A stretch of 64,000 nt of DNA from JBALVT01 sp045110675 (lineage in GTDB: Bacteria; Pseudomonadota; Gammaproteobacteria; Pseudomonadales; Halieaceae), in contig JBGCGJ010000051.1 of the NCBI GenBank assembly GCA_045110675.1, forward strand, positions 1 to 64,000. Direction: 5' to 3'. Every line of letters begins with the position of its first letter. The stretch's first letter is position 1. Shown in pieces: positions 1 through 9,851 of this stretch. The position numbers and the translations under genes are program-made. Under the pieces are notes generated by a model. That model worked only from the letters and a program-made list of their open reading frames with translations, was not told the origin of the DNA and did not search any database.

Positions 1-2
1 GC

Positions 3-551
3 CGCAAGCTAGACTATGCGCCGCTCAACTCTCCGGTGGGTATCAGTGGATTTGTCACGGGCGATGGGTACACCGGCGATATGGGATTCGGTCATGCGGT
101 GTTGCCTGCACCGGAGACGAAAGCTACCCATGTTTTTTACATCGATGTAATTGGCCTGGGCAATAGTGATGATCTCTACCCGCCCATGCCAGAGGGTGCG
201 CCGGAAGCCCGGGTTATTTTCATGCACGCGGACAACCCTCGGCAGCACTCCTTGGCTCTGTACAATCAGCCACACCCAGCGGGCTGCGTTCATCTGATGG
301 TGGAAGTTGAAACACTCGATGAAGTGGGCCGCGCGATGGACCGCGCGAAAGCTGCGGGAAGCCCCCTGCTGGCTAGTCTCGGACGCCATATCAATGACAA
401 TATGTGCTCGTTCTATGTGCTCGCACCCGGTGGGATCGCCGTGGAATTTGGTTATGACGGCTTGCTCGTGGATTGGGACAACTACACCCCAACCGTCAGC
501 GTTGAAGGCGATCTATGGGGACACGAATACAATTTCCCCGGTCCAGAATAA
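3..551 (+). CDS. Extradiol ring-cleavage dioxygenase, VOC family (C-terminal part, cut by window edge)
   Basis: The frame is open from base 3 to a TAA at 549-551, so the gene begins before the window and an internal GTG at 36 is not the real start. The visible part is the catalytic half of a type I extradiol dioxygenase (BphC/HsaC-like). The three Fe(II) ligands of the family can be placed: His in GFGHAVL, His in CVHLMVE, and Glu in VEFGYDG. The protein ends in LWGHEY, like the full-length paralogue at 41367-42245, with which it shares layout and motifs. The expected role is oxygen-dependent meta cleavage of a catechol-type ring in the cytoplasm. The CYP125-like P450 155 bp downstream fits a steroid or polycyclic catabolic setting. 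The substrate cannot be told from sequence. Confidence 0.85.
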   Translation, partial: RKLDYAPLNSPVGISGFVTGDGYTGDMGFGHAVLPAPETKATHVFYIDVIGLGNSDDLYPPMPEGAPEARVIFMHADNPRQHSLALYNQPHPAGCVHLMVEVETLDEVGRAMDRAKAAGSPLLASLGRHINDNMCSFYVLAPGGIAVEFGYDGLLVDWDNYTPTVSVEGDLWGHEYNFPGPE

Positions 552-706
552 TACCGAATAGCTTCTTAGACTCAGGCCCTGTCGATATTCACCCGAATCG
601 CCTCGACGGAGTTCGGATCAGCCTGGTAAACGTCGTACTATTTACTTGCTAACTAACAACTAGTAGCTTATAGTTTTCTAACGTCTATACGCTGGAGAGT
701 CGTGCC

Positions 707-1975
707 GTGAGTCAATGTCCCTTTGCCAATTTTTCCAACCTGATCGACCCGGACACCTATGCCGACGGTATGCCCTATGAGGAGCTTGCCCGCATTCGCC
801 AGTCAGGTCCTGTCCACTATATGGATGATCCCACCATGGGCGTGCCGTACTGGCTTATCACGGGTCGAGATGAGATCGATTACATCTCTAAAAACCCAGC
901 CCTGTTTTCGAGCGAGGAGCGCACTGCTCTGGCCGAAGAGTGGTCTCAGGAGGAAATCGATACTATTCACACGCATATGACGATCAATATGGATCCGCCC
1001 AGGCATATGCAAAATCGCCGTATAGTGAGATCGAGTTTTACGCCCACTGCGGTAGGCGCATACGAAGATAGCTTTCGCATGCATGCGCGCAATATTATCG
1101 ATAACGTCGCCAGCCGAGGAGAGTGTGAGTTTGTGGAGGAGGTCGCAGCAGAGCTACCTCTTTTGGCCATTCTAGAGCTGTGCGGAATTCCCCCGGAAGA
1201 CCGTAAAGACTTCTTCGAATGGACCAACGCAATGATGTTCAACCAGGATTCGGAAATGTCAGCGGGTAAAGAGGCCGCTGAGGCCGCTTCGATGAATGTC
1301 ATCATGTATGCCATGAGTCTTGCTGAGAAGCATAAAACAAACCCTCGAAATAATATCATCGGTGATCTGCTCAAGGGGAGCGACACCGACGAAGGCCTGA
1401 CCGAAGACGAATTTGTCTGGTTCTTTCTAATGATTATCGCCGCGGGAAATGAGTCCACTCGCACGATCACCAGCCACGGTATGCGACTCCTGATGGAAAA
1501 CCCGGATCAGTTGCAATATCTGGTGGACAACCCCGACAAAATACCCAATGCCTGTGAAGAAATGCTGCGCTACAACACCGCATTTATTCTCATGCGAAGA
1601 ACGGCGATGGAAGACGTGGAGCTCGCAGGACAACACATTAGCAAAGGCGACAAGATCATTCTCCACTACCACACCGTCAATCACGATGAAGGCGTTTTTG
1701 GGGATGACGCTATGTCATTCGATGTCAGGCGCGCTGAGAGAATGCCGGATCTGCACAAGGAACACCGGGCATTTGGAATCGGCCAGCATTTTTGCCTGGG
1801 CACCCACCTGGCAAGACTGGAAGTGCGGGTTATGTTCGAGGAGATCATACCGAGAATGCGCAACCCGAAACTTAACGGTGAGGTGGCTTACACTCGATCC
1901 AGCCTGGTGAATGGGATAAAACGGATGCATATCACTTTTGATCCCGAGCAAAAGAACTCCGAAGCTGCGGCGTAA
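707..1975 (+). CDS. Cytochrome P450, CYP125/CYP142-like
   Basis: A 422-residue soluble bacterial P450. The I-helix oxygen-activation motif is AAGNEST, the K-helix ExxR is in EEMLRY, and the heme-thiolate loop is FGIGQHFCLGTH with the axial Cys. Stretches such as SSFTPTAVG, ELPLLAILELCGIPPEDR and VNGIKRMHI resemble the CYP125/CYP142 group, which oxidises steroid or isoprenoid side chains; that assignment is by eye. The start is GTG, chosen because GGAGAG lies 7 nt upstream at 694-699. No ferredoxin or ferredoxin reductase gene is adjacent, so its electron donors must come from elsewhere. It follows the extradiol dioxygenase on the same strand and converges with the GGDEF-EAL gene 17 bp downstream. 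Confidence 0.93.
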   Translation: MSQCPFANFSNLIDPDTYADGMPYEELARIRQSGPVHYMDDPTMGVPYWLITGRDEIDYISKNPALFSSEERTALAEEWSQEEIDTIHTHMTINMDPPRHMQNRRIVRSSFTPTAVGAYEDSFRMHARNIIDNVASRGECEFVEEVAAELPLLAILELCGIPPEDRKDFFEWTNAMMFNQDSEMSAGKEAAEAASMNVIMYAMSLAEKHKTNPRNNIIGDLLKGSDTDEGLTEDEFVWFFLMIIAAGNESTRTITSHGMRLLMENPDQLQYLVDNPDKIPNACEEMLRYNTAFILMRRTAMEDVELAGQHISKGDKIILHYHTVNHDEGVFGDDAMSFDVRRAERMPDLHKEHRAFGIGQHFCLGTHLARLEVRVMFEEIIPRMRNPKLNGEVAYTRSSLVNGIKRMHITFDPEQKNSEAAA

Positions 1976-1992
1976 AACCGGTGGCAGCACCG

Positions 1993-4353
1993 TTAACTGC
2001 TGCGAATTTTGGCCAGCTCTTCGACGTTTTTCGAAACGCCTTTGATTCGCGGTGAAAAATAATTGGGTTCCAGCAATCTGATTAGTTCACTGGCGGGTAC
2101 TGCCTGACTGAACAAAAACCCCTGTATGAGACTCACCCCGTTGCCACGCAAAAACTGCAGTTGCTCAGGGGTCTCCACACCTTCCGCAACAACACGCAGG
2201 TTGAGGCTTTTTGCCATAGAGATGATGGCCACTACCAGGCTGGCATTGTTCTCGCTCTTGTCAAAATCGTTGACAAAACTACGATCAATTTTCAGCGTAT
2301 CCAGCGGGAAGTGGCTGAGGTAGCTCAGGGATGAATAGCCGGTACCGAAATCGTCTATCGAAAGTGCCACACCGAGTTGCTTCATCTTTTCAAGGGACGC
2401 GATGGAGGCCGACCCACTGTCCATCATTACACCCTCCGTCAGTTCCAACTCCAAATACTGCGGCGCCAACCCGGCGGCGTCTAGCGCATTCTCGACGCAC
2501 TCTACCAGCGACGGTGAGAACGCCAGTGCCGATACATTGACCGCGAAAGTGGGCATTCTGCCGCCGATCAGGCTTATCTGTTTGGCGCAGCGGCAGGCCT
2601 CTTCCAGGGCCCACTCACTCACACTGACAATAAGACCCATTTCTTCAGCCAGGGGAATAAATCGCGACGGAGGCACCAAGCCATATTCAGGATGCTGCCA
2701 ACGAATCAACGCCTCTACACCCGTCACAGAGCCGGTGGATATATCCACCTGAGGTTGATAGTGCAATATGAGCTGTTCGTTTTCGATGGCTCTACGCAGC
2801 TCCGTCTCCAACTTCAGGCGCTCCACATTTGAGCTGCTCATATCATGGGTATAAAACAGGTAGTTGTTCTTGCCCTGCTTCTTGGCGTTATACATGGCGG
2901 TATCCGCCGCTTTCAGTAACTGCTCCACCTCAATTCCATCGCGCGGTCCAATGGCAATCCCGATACTGGGGGTGATGACCAACTCGTGTCCGTCGATTAA
3001 CATCGGAGCGGCCATTGCTTTGAGCATCCGATCGGCCACAAACCCCGCCGCATCAGGACCCTCGATCTGATTTAGCACGACAGTAAACTCATCCCCACCG
3101 AGTCTTGATACACCAATTTTTTCCGAGGTGTTATTGTAGTAAGCCACCACGTCACTATCGCGCATACAGCTCGACAGTCGAATGCCCACCTCGCGCAACA
3201 GCAAGTCCCCTGCACTGTGACCCAGTGAATCATTTATCCGTTTAAAATTGTCTAAATCCAGGAACAACAGCGCCAATGTTTTTTTGTTTCTCACCGCCAG
3301 CTTTAGCAGTAAATGCAATTGCTCGGTGAACAGGCGTCTATTCGGCAAGCCCGTGAGGCTATCGAAATAGGCCATGCGGTGCAGGTCCTCCTTGGTGCGC
3401 GAAACCTCATCGACGGCCTTGTTAAGTTCCTGATCGCGCTCGGACAGCTGCGCGTCACGCTCCTCTACCTTCATGCTGAGTAATTGATGGTTCACATTGA
3501 GGTTTGTTTTATAGTTGTTGAGCTCTCCGATAATCGTATTAAGCATATTGGCAATAGGTCGAGCCTCACCGCTTGCGGAAAGCCGGACACTGGTATCGAG
3601 GGTGCCACCAGCCACCTCTTCCACCATTTTGCTAAGCTGAGAGAGTGGACCAGTAATCCGCCTGCCATACATTGAGGCGATGAGCACACAGACCAGCACG
3701 TACAGCAGGCAGGCCAAAGCGATAGCTCCGACGGTCCATCGAACCTCTAGCCACAGCGCGTTGTCGCTAATACCCACGTTCACAAAGCCGACGATGTAGA
3801 GACTATCGACCGAATCACTTTCGATCATGGCCTGGGAAAAGCTCTCCGGTGTTATTGCCTCCTCCAGGGGGTTCACCAAGGAAAATACCGGCACGGTAAG
3901 ATCGGTGACCTGCTCACCGAAGTAGCGGGTGAAAAATATCACCGGAGGTTCAGAATCACCCGTTTCGATGGGTGCGGGAGGGTCGACATTGCGCTGCATG
4001 GTGCCGACTTCCGCCGGGTTTCTATCTGCTCGGAGGTACTCTAGAGATTCCAATGCGTAGGCCTGAAAACTTGCATCTTGTCGAGCCAGCAACTTTCCAG
4101 ACTGGTCGTAAAGAACTGCGTAGCGCACTGCAGCATTGGCAAGATAATCCGCCAGGTGAGCCCGCAGACGTCGATCATCTTGCTGATCAATAAGTAAGGG
4201 CAGCGTGGGCTGGCTGCGCACCAAGGCAACCGCTTCTTCCGCCACCCTTTCCCGGGCTGTGGCCATTTCGCGGATGCATGCGACACTGACGGTAACAATA
4301 CTAGCCAACAGCGCTAGCACTAAAACCAATTTGTTGATCTTGTCAGTAAGCAT
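1993..4353 (-). CDS. Membrane-bound GGDEF-EAL protein with HAMP domain (c-di-GMP turnover)
   Basis: A 786-residue inner-membrane protein. Order: TM helix (about 8-26), periplasmic sensor region (27-205), TM helix (207-228), HAMP (229-282), coiled coil (285-325), GGDEF (330-500), EAL (515-765). The cyclase signature is intact, RLGGDEF at 417-423. The EAL half keeps the phosphodiesterase residues: VEALIRW, FAVNVSA, ELTEGVMM, DDFGTGYSS, LKIDRSFV, AEGVET and the QGF motif. It can therefore be predicted to make and/or degrade cyclic di-GMP in response to a periplasmic signal. RDSD (398-401) is separated from GGDEF by about 12 extra residues, so the usual product-inhibition I-site is displaced. ATG start at 4351-4353. 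It converges with the P450 gene. Confidence 0.95.
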   Translation of the reverse strand: MLTDKINKLVLVLALLASIVTVSVACIREMATARERVAEEAVALVRSQPTLPLLIDQQDDRRLRAHLADYLANAAVRYAVLYDQSGKLLARQDASFQAYALESLEYLRADRNPAEVGTMQRNVDPPAPIETGDSEPPVIFFTRYFGEQVTDLTVPVFSLVNPLEEAITPESFSQAMIESDSVDSLYIVGFVNVGISDNALWLEVRWTVGAIALACLLYVLVCVLIASMYGRRITGPLSQLSKMVEEVAGGTLDTSVRLSASGEARPIANMLNTIIGELNNYKTNLNVNHQLLSMKVEERDAQLSERDQELNKAVDEVSRTKEDLHRMAYFDSLTGLPNRRLFTEQLHLLLKLAVRNKKTLALLFLDLDNFKRINDSLGHSAGDLLLREVGIRLSSCMRDSDVVAYYNNTSEKIGVSRLGGDEFTVVLNQIEGPDAAGFVADRMLKAMAAPMLIDGHELVITPSIGIAIGPRDGIEVEQLLKAADTAMYNAKKQGKNNYLFYTHDMSSSNVERLKLETELRRAIENEQLILHYQPQVDISTGSVTGVEALIRWQHPEYGLVPPSRFIPLAEEMGLIVSVSEWALEEACRCAKQISLIGGRMPTFAVNVSALAFSPSLVECVENALDAAGLAPQYLELELTEGVMMDSGSASIASLEKMKQLGVALSIDDFGTGYSSLSYLSHFPLDTLKIDRSFVNDFDKSENNASLVVAIISMAKSLNLRVVAEGVETPEQLQFLRGNGVSLIQGFLFSQAVPASELIRLLEPNYFSPRIKGVSKNVEELAKIRSS

Positions 4354-4552
4354 CCAATTCCCAGTTGGCCGAACACATTTTGTAAGCTAGTGAAAACTAA
4401 CGAATAGCCTTATTTCTCTCTAGCCTTATTATCGGTTTATTGTTAAGAATTCTGTAGTGATAAGCCAGTGATAATTGGCTATTTAGGCGGGCACGAGTGT
4501 TTATGAGACCCAGTAGACCTTATGACCCTCAGATGTGTGACTGGGAGCACAC

Positions 4553-5428
4553 TTAGCGACCGCTCCAGGGATTTAACATGAGCGACGGAGTTTTCTTGAG
4601 GTAGGCTTGATACGCTTCATCATGCCCCCAGCGGCGCAGTGCTCGCGCCTCCAACATTTTCACGCCACTCACCTGGGTCAGCAGCAAATAAACGAACACC
4701 GGAGATATCAAAGTGACAGATTGCCAGCCAGACAAAACCGGAAAGGCGGCCACGGCGATACCCAACCAAAGCAAAATTTCGCCAAAATAATTTGGGTGAC
4801 GTGAATACTTCCAGAGGCCGTGACTGATAAACGTGTCTCGATTGGCAGCCACGCTGCGAAAGGCTCCCTTCTGCTTGTCGGCTATAACCTCTATTGAAAA
4901 ACCGATGAGCCATAGCAATGCGCCGACTATCACCACCGGTCCGATCGGATGGGGTTCAAGCGAGGTAATCGCTGCCAGGCCCGCTGAAAAAGTCAGAAAC
5001 ACCCAGAGTCCCTGCAAGGTCCATGTCATCAGAAAACGCAAAAAGCTCGGCTTGATCTTCGCGAACCTGACGTCGTGACCATCGGCCCGAATACGCGCGA
5101 ACAAGAAGGAGCCCAGACGCACCGCCCAAATTATCACCATAGCCGCTATCAACAACCTGCCGCCGTCCAGTACCGGTGCGAAATCCAAGGCGATGAGTGT
5201 CAGGGAAATATAGGTCAAACTCCCTGTAAGATCGTAGTACTTTTCGGTTTGGTAGAGGTATGCGGGAATAAACATTAGCCACTGAATGACGAATGCGATA
5301 ATACCGCAAGCAAAGAACACTGGAATGCCGCCTATGGTCGCGCCCCCAGTCCCACCGGCTAAACCCACTGCGGAAGCGATGGCTACCGACACTAAAATTC
5401 CCAAGATAGACACTTGATGGACTTTCAC
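4553..5428 (-). CDS. DUF1295 membrane protein, steroid 5-alpha-reductase-like
   Basis: A 291-residue polytopic membrane protein with about seven hydrophobic segments. The C-terminal signature GLWKYSRHPNYFGEILLWLG is the typical motif of the DUF1295/steroid 5-alpha-reductase and isoprenylcysteine methyltransferase-like superfamily. In that superfamily the conserved RHPNY/E part binds the cofactor (NADPH or SAM). In bacteria DUF1295 proteins are often linked to lipid or steroid genes, but few have a proven reaction. The gene lies 9 bp after the stop of the P450 gene (5438-6670) on the same strand, and the alcohol dehydrogenase precedes that, so the three probably form one transcript for oxidation and reduction of a lipophilic substrate. 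Confidence 0.87.
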   Translation of the reverse strand: MKVHQVSILGILVSVAIASAVGLAGGTGGATIGGIPVFFACGIIAFVIQWLMFIPAYLYQTEKYYDLTGSLTYISLTLIALDFAPVLDGGRLLIAAMVIIWAVRLGSFLFARIRADGHDVRFAKIKPSFLRFLMTWTLQGLWVFLTFSAGLAAITSLEPHPIGPVVIVGALLWLIGFSIEVIADKQKGAFRSVAANRDTFISHGLWKYSRHPNYFGEILLWLGIAVAAFPVLSGWQSVTLISPVFVYLLLTQVSGVKMLEARALRRWGHDEAYQAYLKKTPSLMLNPWSGR

Positions 5429-5437
5429 GGCTGACTC

Positions 5438-6670
5438 CTAGGCAAAAGAATACGTTACAGGCATGGATTTGAGGCCGCCAACAAACACTGCCTGGACCCA
5501 CTCAGGATCAGCGCTCATCTCGATTCGATCGAGTCTGGACAGTAGTTCCTGGAAGAAAACCTCAACTTCCAGTAAGGCTAAATGTTGGCCAAGACACATA
5601 TGCCCTCCGTAACCAAAGGCCAACTGATCGCGATTGTCCCTCTCGATGTTAAAGGTGTCCGGATCATCTATGGCATCGGCGTCACGATTGGCAGAGGGAT
5701 ACCAAAGGCACAAGTTCTCTCCGGCTTCCAGTGTCTTCCCACGAAATTCTACCCGCTCGGTTGTGGTCCGCATCATATGACGCACGGGGGATACCCAGCG
5801 GATCATTTCCTTGGCGGCCTGCTTACCCAGCTCGGGATTGTTGCGCAGTTTCTCCAATTGATCGGGGTGCTTCAACAGCGCCTTCATTCCACCGCTAATC
5901 GTCGCTGAGGTGGTATCGTGACCCGCCGTAGCGGTGATAATAAAATAACTGATTTGATCCATGGACTCCATGGGTTCACCGTCGACCAGGGCGTTGGCGA
6001 GTAACGAGGCCAGATCGTCGGTCGGATTTTTCTTGCGATCTTCCACGACCTCTGTGAAGTAGGCGAAAAAATCCATCAATACTGCAAGGCCATCATCGAC
6101 ACTGTCACCTCTTGATTGATTGGGGTCCTGACCACCAAACAATTCCTGGGTGAGTTTTAACATCATGCCCTCTTCTTCGGGCGCCACCCCAATAATCGAC
6201 ATGATTACCCGCAGGGGATAGAGCAGCGCAATGTCTTTAACAAAATCACACTGCCCGCCCATAGCTTCCATCGAGTCAACGTAGGTTTTGGCAATTTTCT
6301 GCACTTGGGGCCTGAGATTTGAGATAGGCCCCGGCTTAAACCAATCGCGCGTGACATTGCGCAGTTTCTTATGTTTCGGGCTATCCATATGAATCAGAGT
6401 TTCAAGCCCATTGCGTGTTCCGAACTGCGTCAGCAAAGCCTGCTCAAATTCTCTTTGCACCAACACCGTTCGCGGATTGTTCAGAAACGCAGAATTTTTC
6501 TGACTGATATGCTTTATGTCTTCGTGCTTGGTAAAAGCCCAAAAGGGCTCAAAGTCGGGATGCTCGACCCAGCTGACAGGGTCGTTTTCTCGCAGGTGGC
6601 GAAACAGCCCATGCATGGATGCTTCATCACCCATGATGGCCGGATCAAGCAGATCTGTATTTGAAGGCAT
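5438..6670 (-). CDS. Cytochrome P450
   Basis: A bacterial class I type P450 of about 410 residues. Visible motifs are the I-helix TATAGHDTTSA, ExxR in KEMIRWVSP, and the heme loop FGYGGHMCLGQHLALLE. I chose the ATG at 6668-6670 (protein begins MPSNTDLLDP). An in-frame extension to 6763 would overlap the end of the upstream dehydrogenase gene by 40 bp and add a stretch of about 31 residues that looks unlike protein of this family. The family is not one I can name; it is distinct from the P450s at 707 and 61101. It lies in a same-strand block with the iron alcohol dehydrogenase upstream and the DUF1295 gene downstream. A hydroxylation then alcohol-oxidation sequence is a reasonable inference. 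No redox partner gene is near. Confidence 0.92.
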   Translation of the reverse strand: MPSNTDLLDPAIMGDEASMHGLFRHLRENDPVSWVEHPDFEPFWAFTKHEDIKHISQKNSAFLNNPRTVLVQREFEQALLTQFGTRNGLETLIHMDSPKHKKLRNVTRDWFKPGPISNLRPQVQKIAKTYVDSMEAMGGQCDFVKDIALLYPLRVIMSIIGVAPEEEGMMLKLTQELFGGQDPNQSRGDSVDDGLAVLMDFFAYFTEVVEDRKKNPTDDLASLLANALVDGEPMESMDQISYFIITATAGHDTTSATISGGMKALLKHPDQLEKLRNNPELGKQAAKEMIRWVSPVRHMMRTTTERVEFRGKTLEAGENLCLWYPSANRDADAIDDPDTFNIERDNRDQLAFGYGGHMCLGQHLALLEVEVFFQELLSRLDRIEMSADPEWVQAVFVGGLKSMPVTYSFA

Positions 6671-6723
6671 TGTATGTCTCTTGCTAACTGGTTTGATAGA
6701 GAATTTTACTGCAGTGTTTACCG

Positions 6724-7932
6724 CTACTGGGAGGCTCGCAAACTCTGTAAAATTTCTCTGCATTCTTCTCGTTCGAAAAATCGGGGAGTGGGATAGGTGC
6801 TGCCCTCTTTCAGTGCAGCGTCGACCAAACTCTCAATATCTTCTTCCTTGATCACATCAGTCGTCTTGGGTATACCAATCTCTGCATTGAGTGCCCAGAC
6901 CTTATCGATCAGTTTTTGTGCCAGCGCCGAATCGGATTCGCCTTTCTCACCCAGCTGGGCATTCACGGCGATCTCAGCCATTTTTTTGGCCGATACCGCT
7001 TTCAGTTTTTCCAGAACGTGGGGTAACACCATCGCATTCCCCAGGCCGTGGGGTATCGAATAACGTGCGCCGAGGTTGTGGGATATAGCGTGGACATAAC
7101 CCACCAGGGCATTGGTAATCGCCATGCCACCATAGAAAGAAGCCAGCGCCATCGCTTCACGCGCGGCCAGATCTTCCCCATTGCTGCAGGCCTTAGCCAA
7201 ATTATCAAACACCAATTTGGACGAGGCCAATCCATAGTAGTTAGTCTCGTCGGTTTCCCAGATGCCGATATAAGACTCGATCGCATGGGTAAGCGCATCC
7301 ATACCGGTCGCAGCGGTAATGTGCGGGGGCAGTCCCTGCATAATAATCGGGTCCAGTGCAGCCGCTTTCGGAATAATACTGGGGTCGATCACAGCGCCCT
7401 TTTGATGAGTTTCATCGTCTGATATCACCGCGATGAAGGTCGCCTCGGACCCCGTTCCCGCGGTCGTGGGAATGGCAAAAAAGGGTAGCGCCGGAAGCTT
7501 CGCTTTACCGACGCCCTCACAGTCTTTTGCCTCGTAATTGTTCGCGCCCGCCAGCGCAATGACCTTCGCGGCGTCGATAGATGAACCTCCGCCAAAAGCC
7601 AGTACGCTGTCGCAGGAATTGGCACGCAACATCGCGATGCCTTCGTTAACCACTTTGCGTGTCGGGTCCGGGAGCACGCCATCGTAGACCTGGGTCTGGA
7701 CTCCATACTCGGATAGAGCATCCAATGTACTGGCAACTACGCCAAGCTCCACCAGAGGCTTGTCCGTGACAATCAGAATATTTTTCACCCCAAATTGCGA
7801 AATCGTCTTGCAGAGCTGTTTGTTCGAATCGGCACCGAGGTAAAGCAGAGGCTTTGGCTGCGGTTTCGTGATCATCTTGCCCATAAGTGACAAACGGGCC
7901 TTATAGAAAAACTCTTTGTAAAACGCGGGCAT
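6724..7932 (-). CDS. Iron-containing alcohol dehydrogenase
   Basis: A 402-residue group III alcohol dehydrogenase. The NAD(P)-binding stretch is GGGSSIDAAK, followed by the family's PTTAGTGSEAT. Metal-ligand candidates are Asp and His in DALTHAIESY and the histidines in HAISHNLGARYSIPHGLGNA. ATG start at 7930-7932 is preceded on the coding strand by AGAGGATAAAT, a clear ribosome-binding site. The N-terminal 20 residues (MPAFYKEFFYKARLSLMGKM) are a short extension before the domain. It would oxidise an alcohol or reduce an aldehyde; substrate is unknown. It probably opens the transcript that continues into the P450 and DUF1295 genes. Confidence 0.93.
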   Translation of the reverse strand: MPAFYKEFFYKARLSLMGKMITKPQPKPLLYLGADSNKQLCKTISQFGVKNILIVTDKPLVELGVVASTLDALSEYGVQTQVYDGVLPDPTRKVVNEGIAMLRANSCDSVLAFGGGSSIDAAKVIALAGANNYEAKDCEGVGKAKLPALPFFAIPTTAGTGSEATFIAVISDDETHQKGAVIDPSIIPKAAALDPIIMQGLPPHITAATGMDALTHAIESYIGIWETDETNYYGLASSKLVFDNLAKACSNGEDLAAREAMALASFYGGMAITNALVGYVHAISHNLGARYSIPHGLGNAMVLPHVLEKLKAVSAKKMAEIAVNAQLGEKGESDSALAQKLIDKVWALNAEIGIPKTTDVIKEEDIESLVDAALKEGSTYPTPRFFEREECREILQSLRASQ

Positions 7933-8101
7933 ATTTATCCTCTAGTTTTCGTCTTATTACTTTATGAAGCGTGGACTTTACTCACTATTTCAGGCACTTG
8001 CCATCAGATTAATAACTTCATACGAAAAATTTCAAATAAAAGTAAACCAAATTAACCCCCGCGACACTAAGCGTGTAAATACGGATCCGAGCGTATCGAC
8101 A

Positions 8102-9796
8102 ATGATGATAAATCGTATAGCTATCCCCTTGCTAGCATTGACGATTTCCGCCTGCGGAGGCGGTGGCGGCAGTAGCACTTCTAACCCGGCACCACCCGCC
8201 CCCCCTGCTCCAGCGAGCCCGTCTGAGCAGCCCTCTTTCGAACAACTAGCTGAAGCCGCAAGGTTCGCCAACATGAGCACTTTTGGCCTGACATTCCCAG
8301 ACCTCGAAAAACTTGCTCAGATCGGCGGTGATGCCTGGTTGCAGAGACAGTTTGAATTGCCCGCAGGCCTTCATACCCCCACGGTCGACGACTTGCTCGC
8401 TCGGCGCGAGGCAGGTGAGTTCGAGGATTTTGAGGAGGACGTCGAATTGCTGGCTCAGTTTCGGCGATTGGCCTGGTGGCACTGCGCTCTAACCTGTGAA
8501 GACGTGGTTCGGCAAAGAGTCGCTTTTGCTCTCAGCGAGATTTTTGTTGTTTCCGATAATGTCGATGCGCTATTGGTCTACCCCTATGCTCTGAGCACTT
8601 ATTACGACACCTTGCTCACTAACGCCTTTGGTAACTACCGCGACTTACTCCGAGAAGTGGCACTCCACCCGGCGATGGGTGTGTACCTAAGCCATATCAA
8701 TAACAGACGCTCAAATCCGGCGGCGAATACCTTTCCGGATGAAAACTTTGCCCGGGAGGTAATGCAACTATTTTCAATAGGTCTATTTGAATTGAACCCA
8801 GACGGTAGCCATAAACGCGATGCCGACGACAACTCAATTCCCACCTACAATAATGTCGACATCCGAGAGTACGCCAAAATATTTACCGGATTGTCCTGGG
8901 GTGACGGCAATGGATTTGACGAGGAGCGCGAACCCAACTTTAGTGTTCCCATGCGGATGTATGACCCCTTCCACGAATCCGGCGAAAAGAAGCTTCTCAA
9001 TGGTACCACTGTTCCCGCCGGTCAGACTGCGGATGAAGATTTCGAAATGGCCATCGATACGCTATTCAACCACCCTAATGTAGGACCCTTTATCGGCAAA
9101 CAACTCATTCAACGCCTGGTGACATAAAACCCCTCCTCGGAATACGTCGAGCGTGTTAGTTCAGTCTTTGCCGACGATGGTGAGGGTCAGCGCGGAAATC
9201 TCAGAGCGGTATTTGAAGCCATTCTCAGTGACGCCGAGGCATCACCACCGGTCGACCCTGAGTCCTCATTCGGCAAACTTCGAGAGCCGGTTGTCCGTTA
9301 CCTCAACATGCTGAGAATATTCGGTGCTACCACAGCAGGTGAATTTACGACCAACAGCGGTTACCTCCTCCAAGAACTGGGGCGTCAGCATCCACTGTCT
9401 TCTCCGAGTGTATTCAATTTTTTCCTGCCCTCGCATGCACCCACGGGAGCAATAACTAACGCAGGCCTAGTGGCTCCGGAATTCCAAATCGTCAATAGTG
9501 GCACCGTGGTTAACATGGCCAATCTGCTGGACTTCGCTTTGTTTGGGGACTTGGTAACAGACGCGCCAGCTCCATTTGAAAATGCGATTTTGCCCTTGGA
9601 CGAATACATCAGCCTGGCCGAAGACCTCGATGCACTTATTGAGAGACTGGATATCGTGCTAACCAATGGGCAGCTCAGCGATGGAAGCGAGGAAGCTATT
9701 CGCAGCGTGTTGCTGGACATTCCCGACAACACCACGCGAGCGCGCACGGCTATTTACATGTTTATGATCTCGGCAGATTACGTGGTTCGAATATGA
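8102..9796 (+). pseudogene. DUF1800 lipoprotein gene interrupted by one in-frame TAA (9125-9127)
   Basis: The frame encodes a DUF1800 family secreted protein. The first part begins at the ATG at 8102 with a lipoprotein signal (lipobox LTISAC), then a Gly/Pro-rich linker and the family sequence FANMSTFG, FAREVMQLFSIGL and IGKQLIQRLVT. A TAA at 9125-9127 then stops translation, but the same frame continues without another stop to TGA at 9794-9796 with good family sequence (NPSSEYVERV, HPLSSPSVFNFF). Members usually read LVTSNPSP here, so a Ser codon TCA changed to TAA by one base explains the break. It is either a recent nonsense mutation, a sequencing error, or readthrough. DUF1800 proteins occur next to DUF1501 proteins, as here; their biochemical role is unknown. 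An upstream ATG at 7964 is possible but would hide the signal peptide. Confidence 0.85.
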
Positions 9797-9851
9797 GTAA
9801 CTCAGCCGTCATAGCGCGATGCGGGCAGGCAAACGACACCGGGAGAATATG

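Noticed and set aside
658..675. Inverted repeat AACTA-N8-TAGTT before the first P450
   Set aside because: Short arms in AT-rich DNA and no regulator gene nearby; not strong enough to call an operator.
6671..6763. Longer start for the second P450
   Set aside because: It would overlap the dehydrogenase gene by 40 bp and add an unlikely N-terminal stretch; the ATG at 6670 fits the family.
9125..9127. Selenocysteine reading of the DUF1800 internal stop
   Set aside because: The codon is TAA, not TGA, and the aligned residue in relatives is Ser, not Cys.
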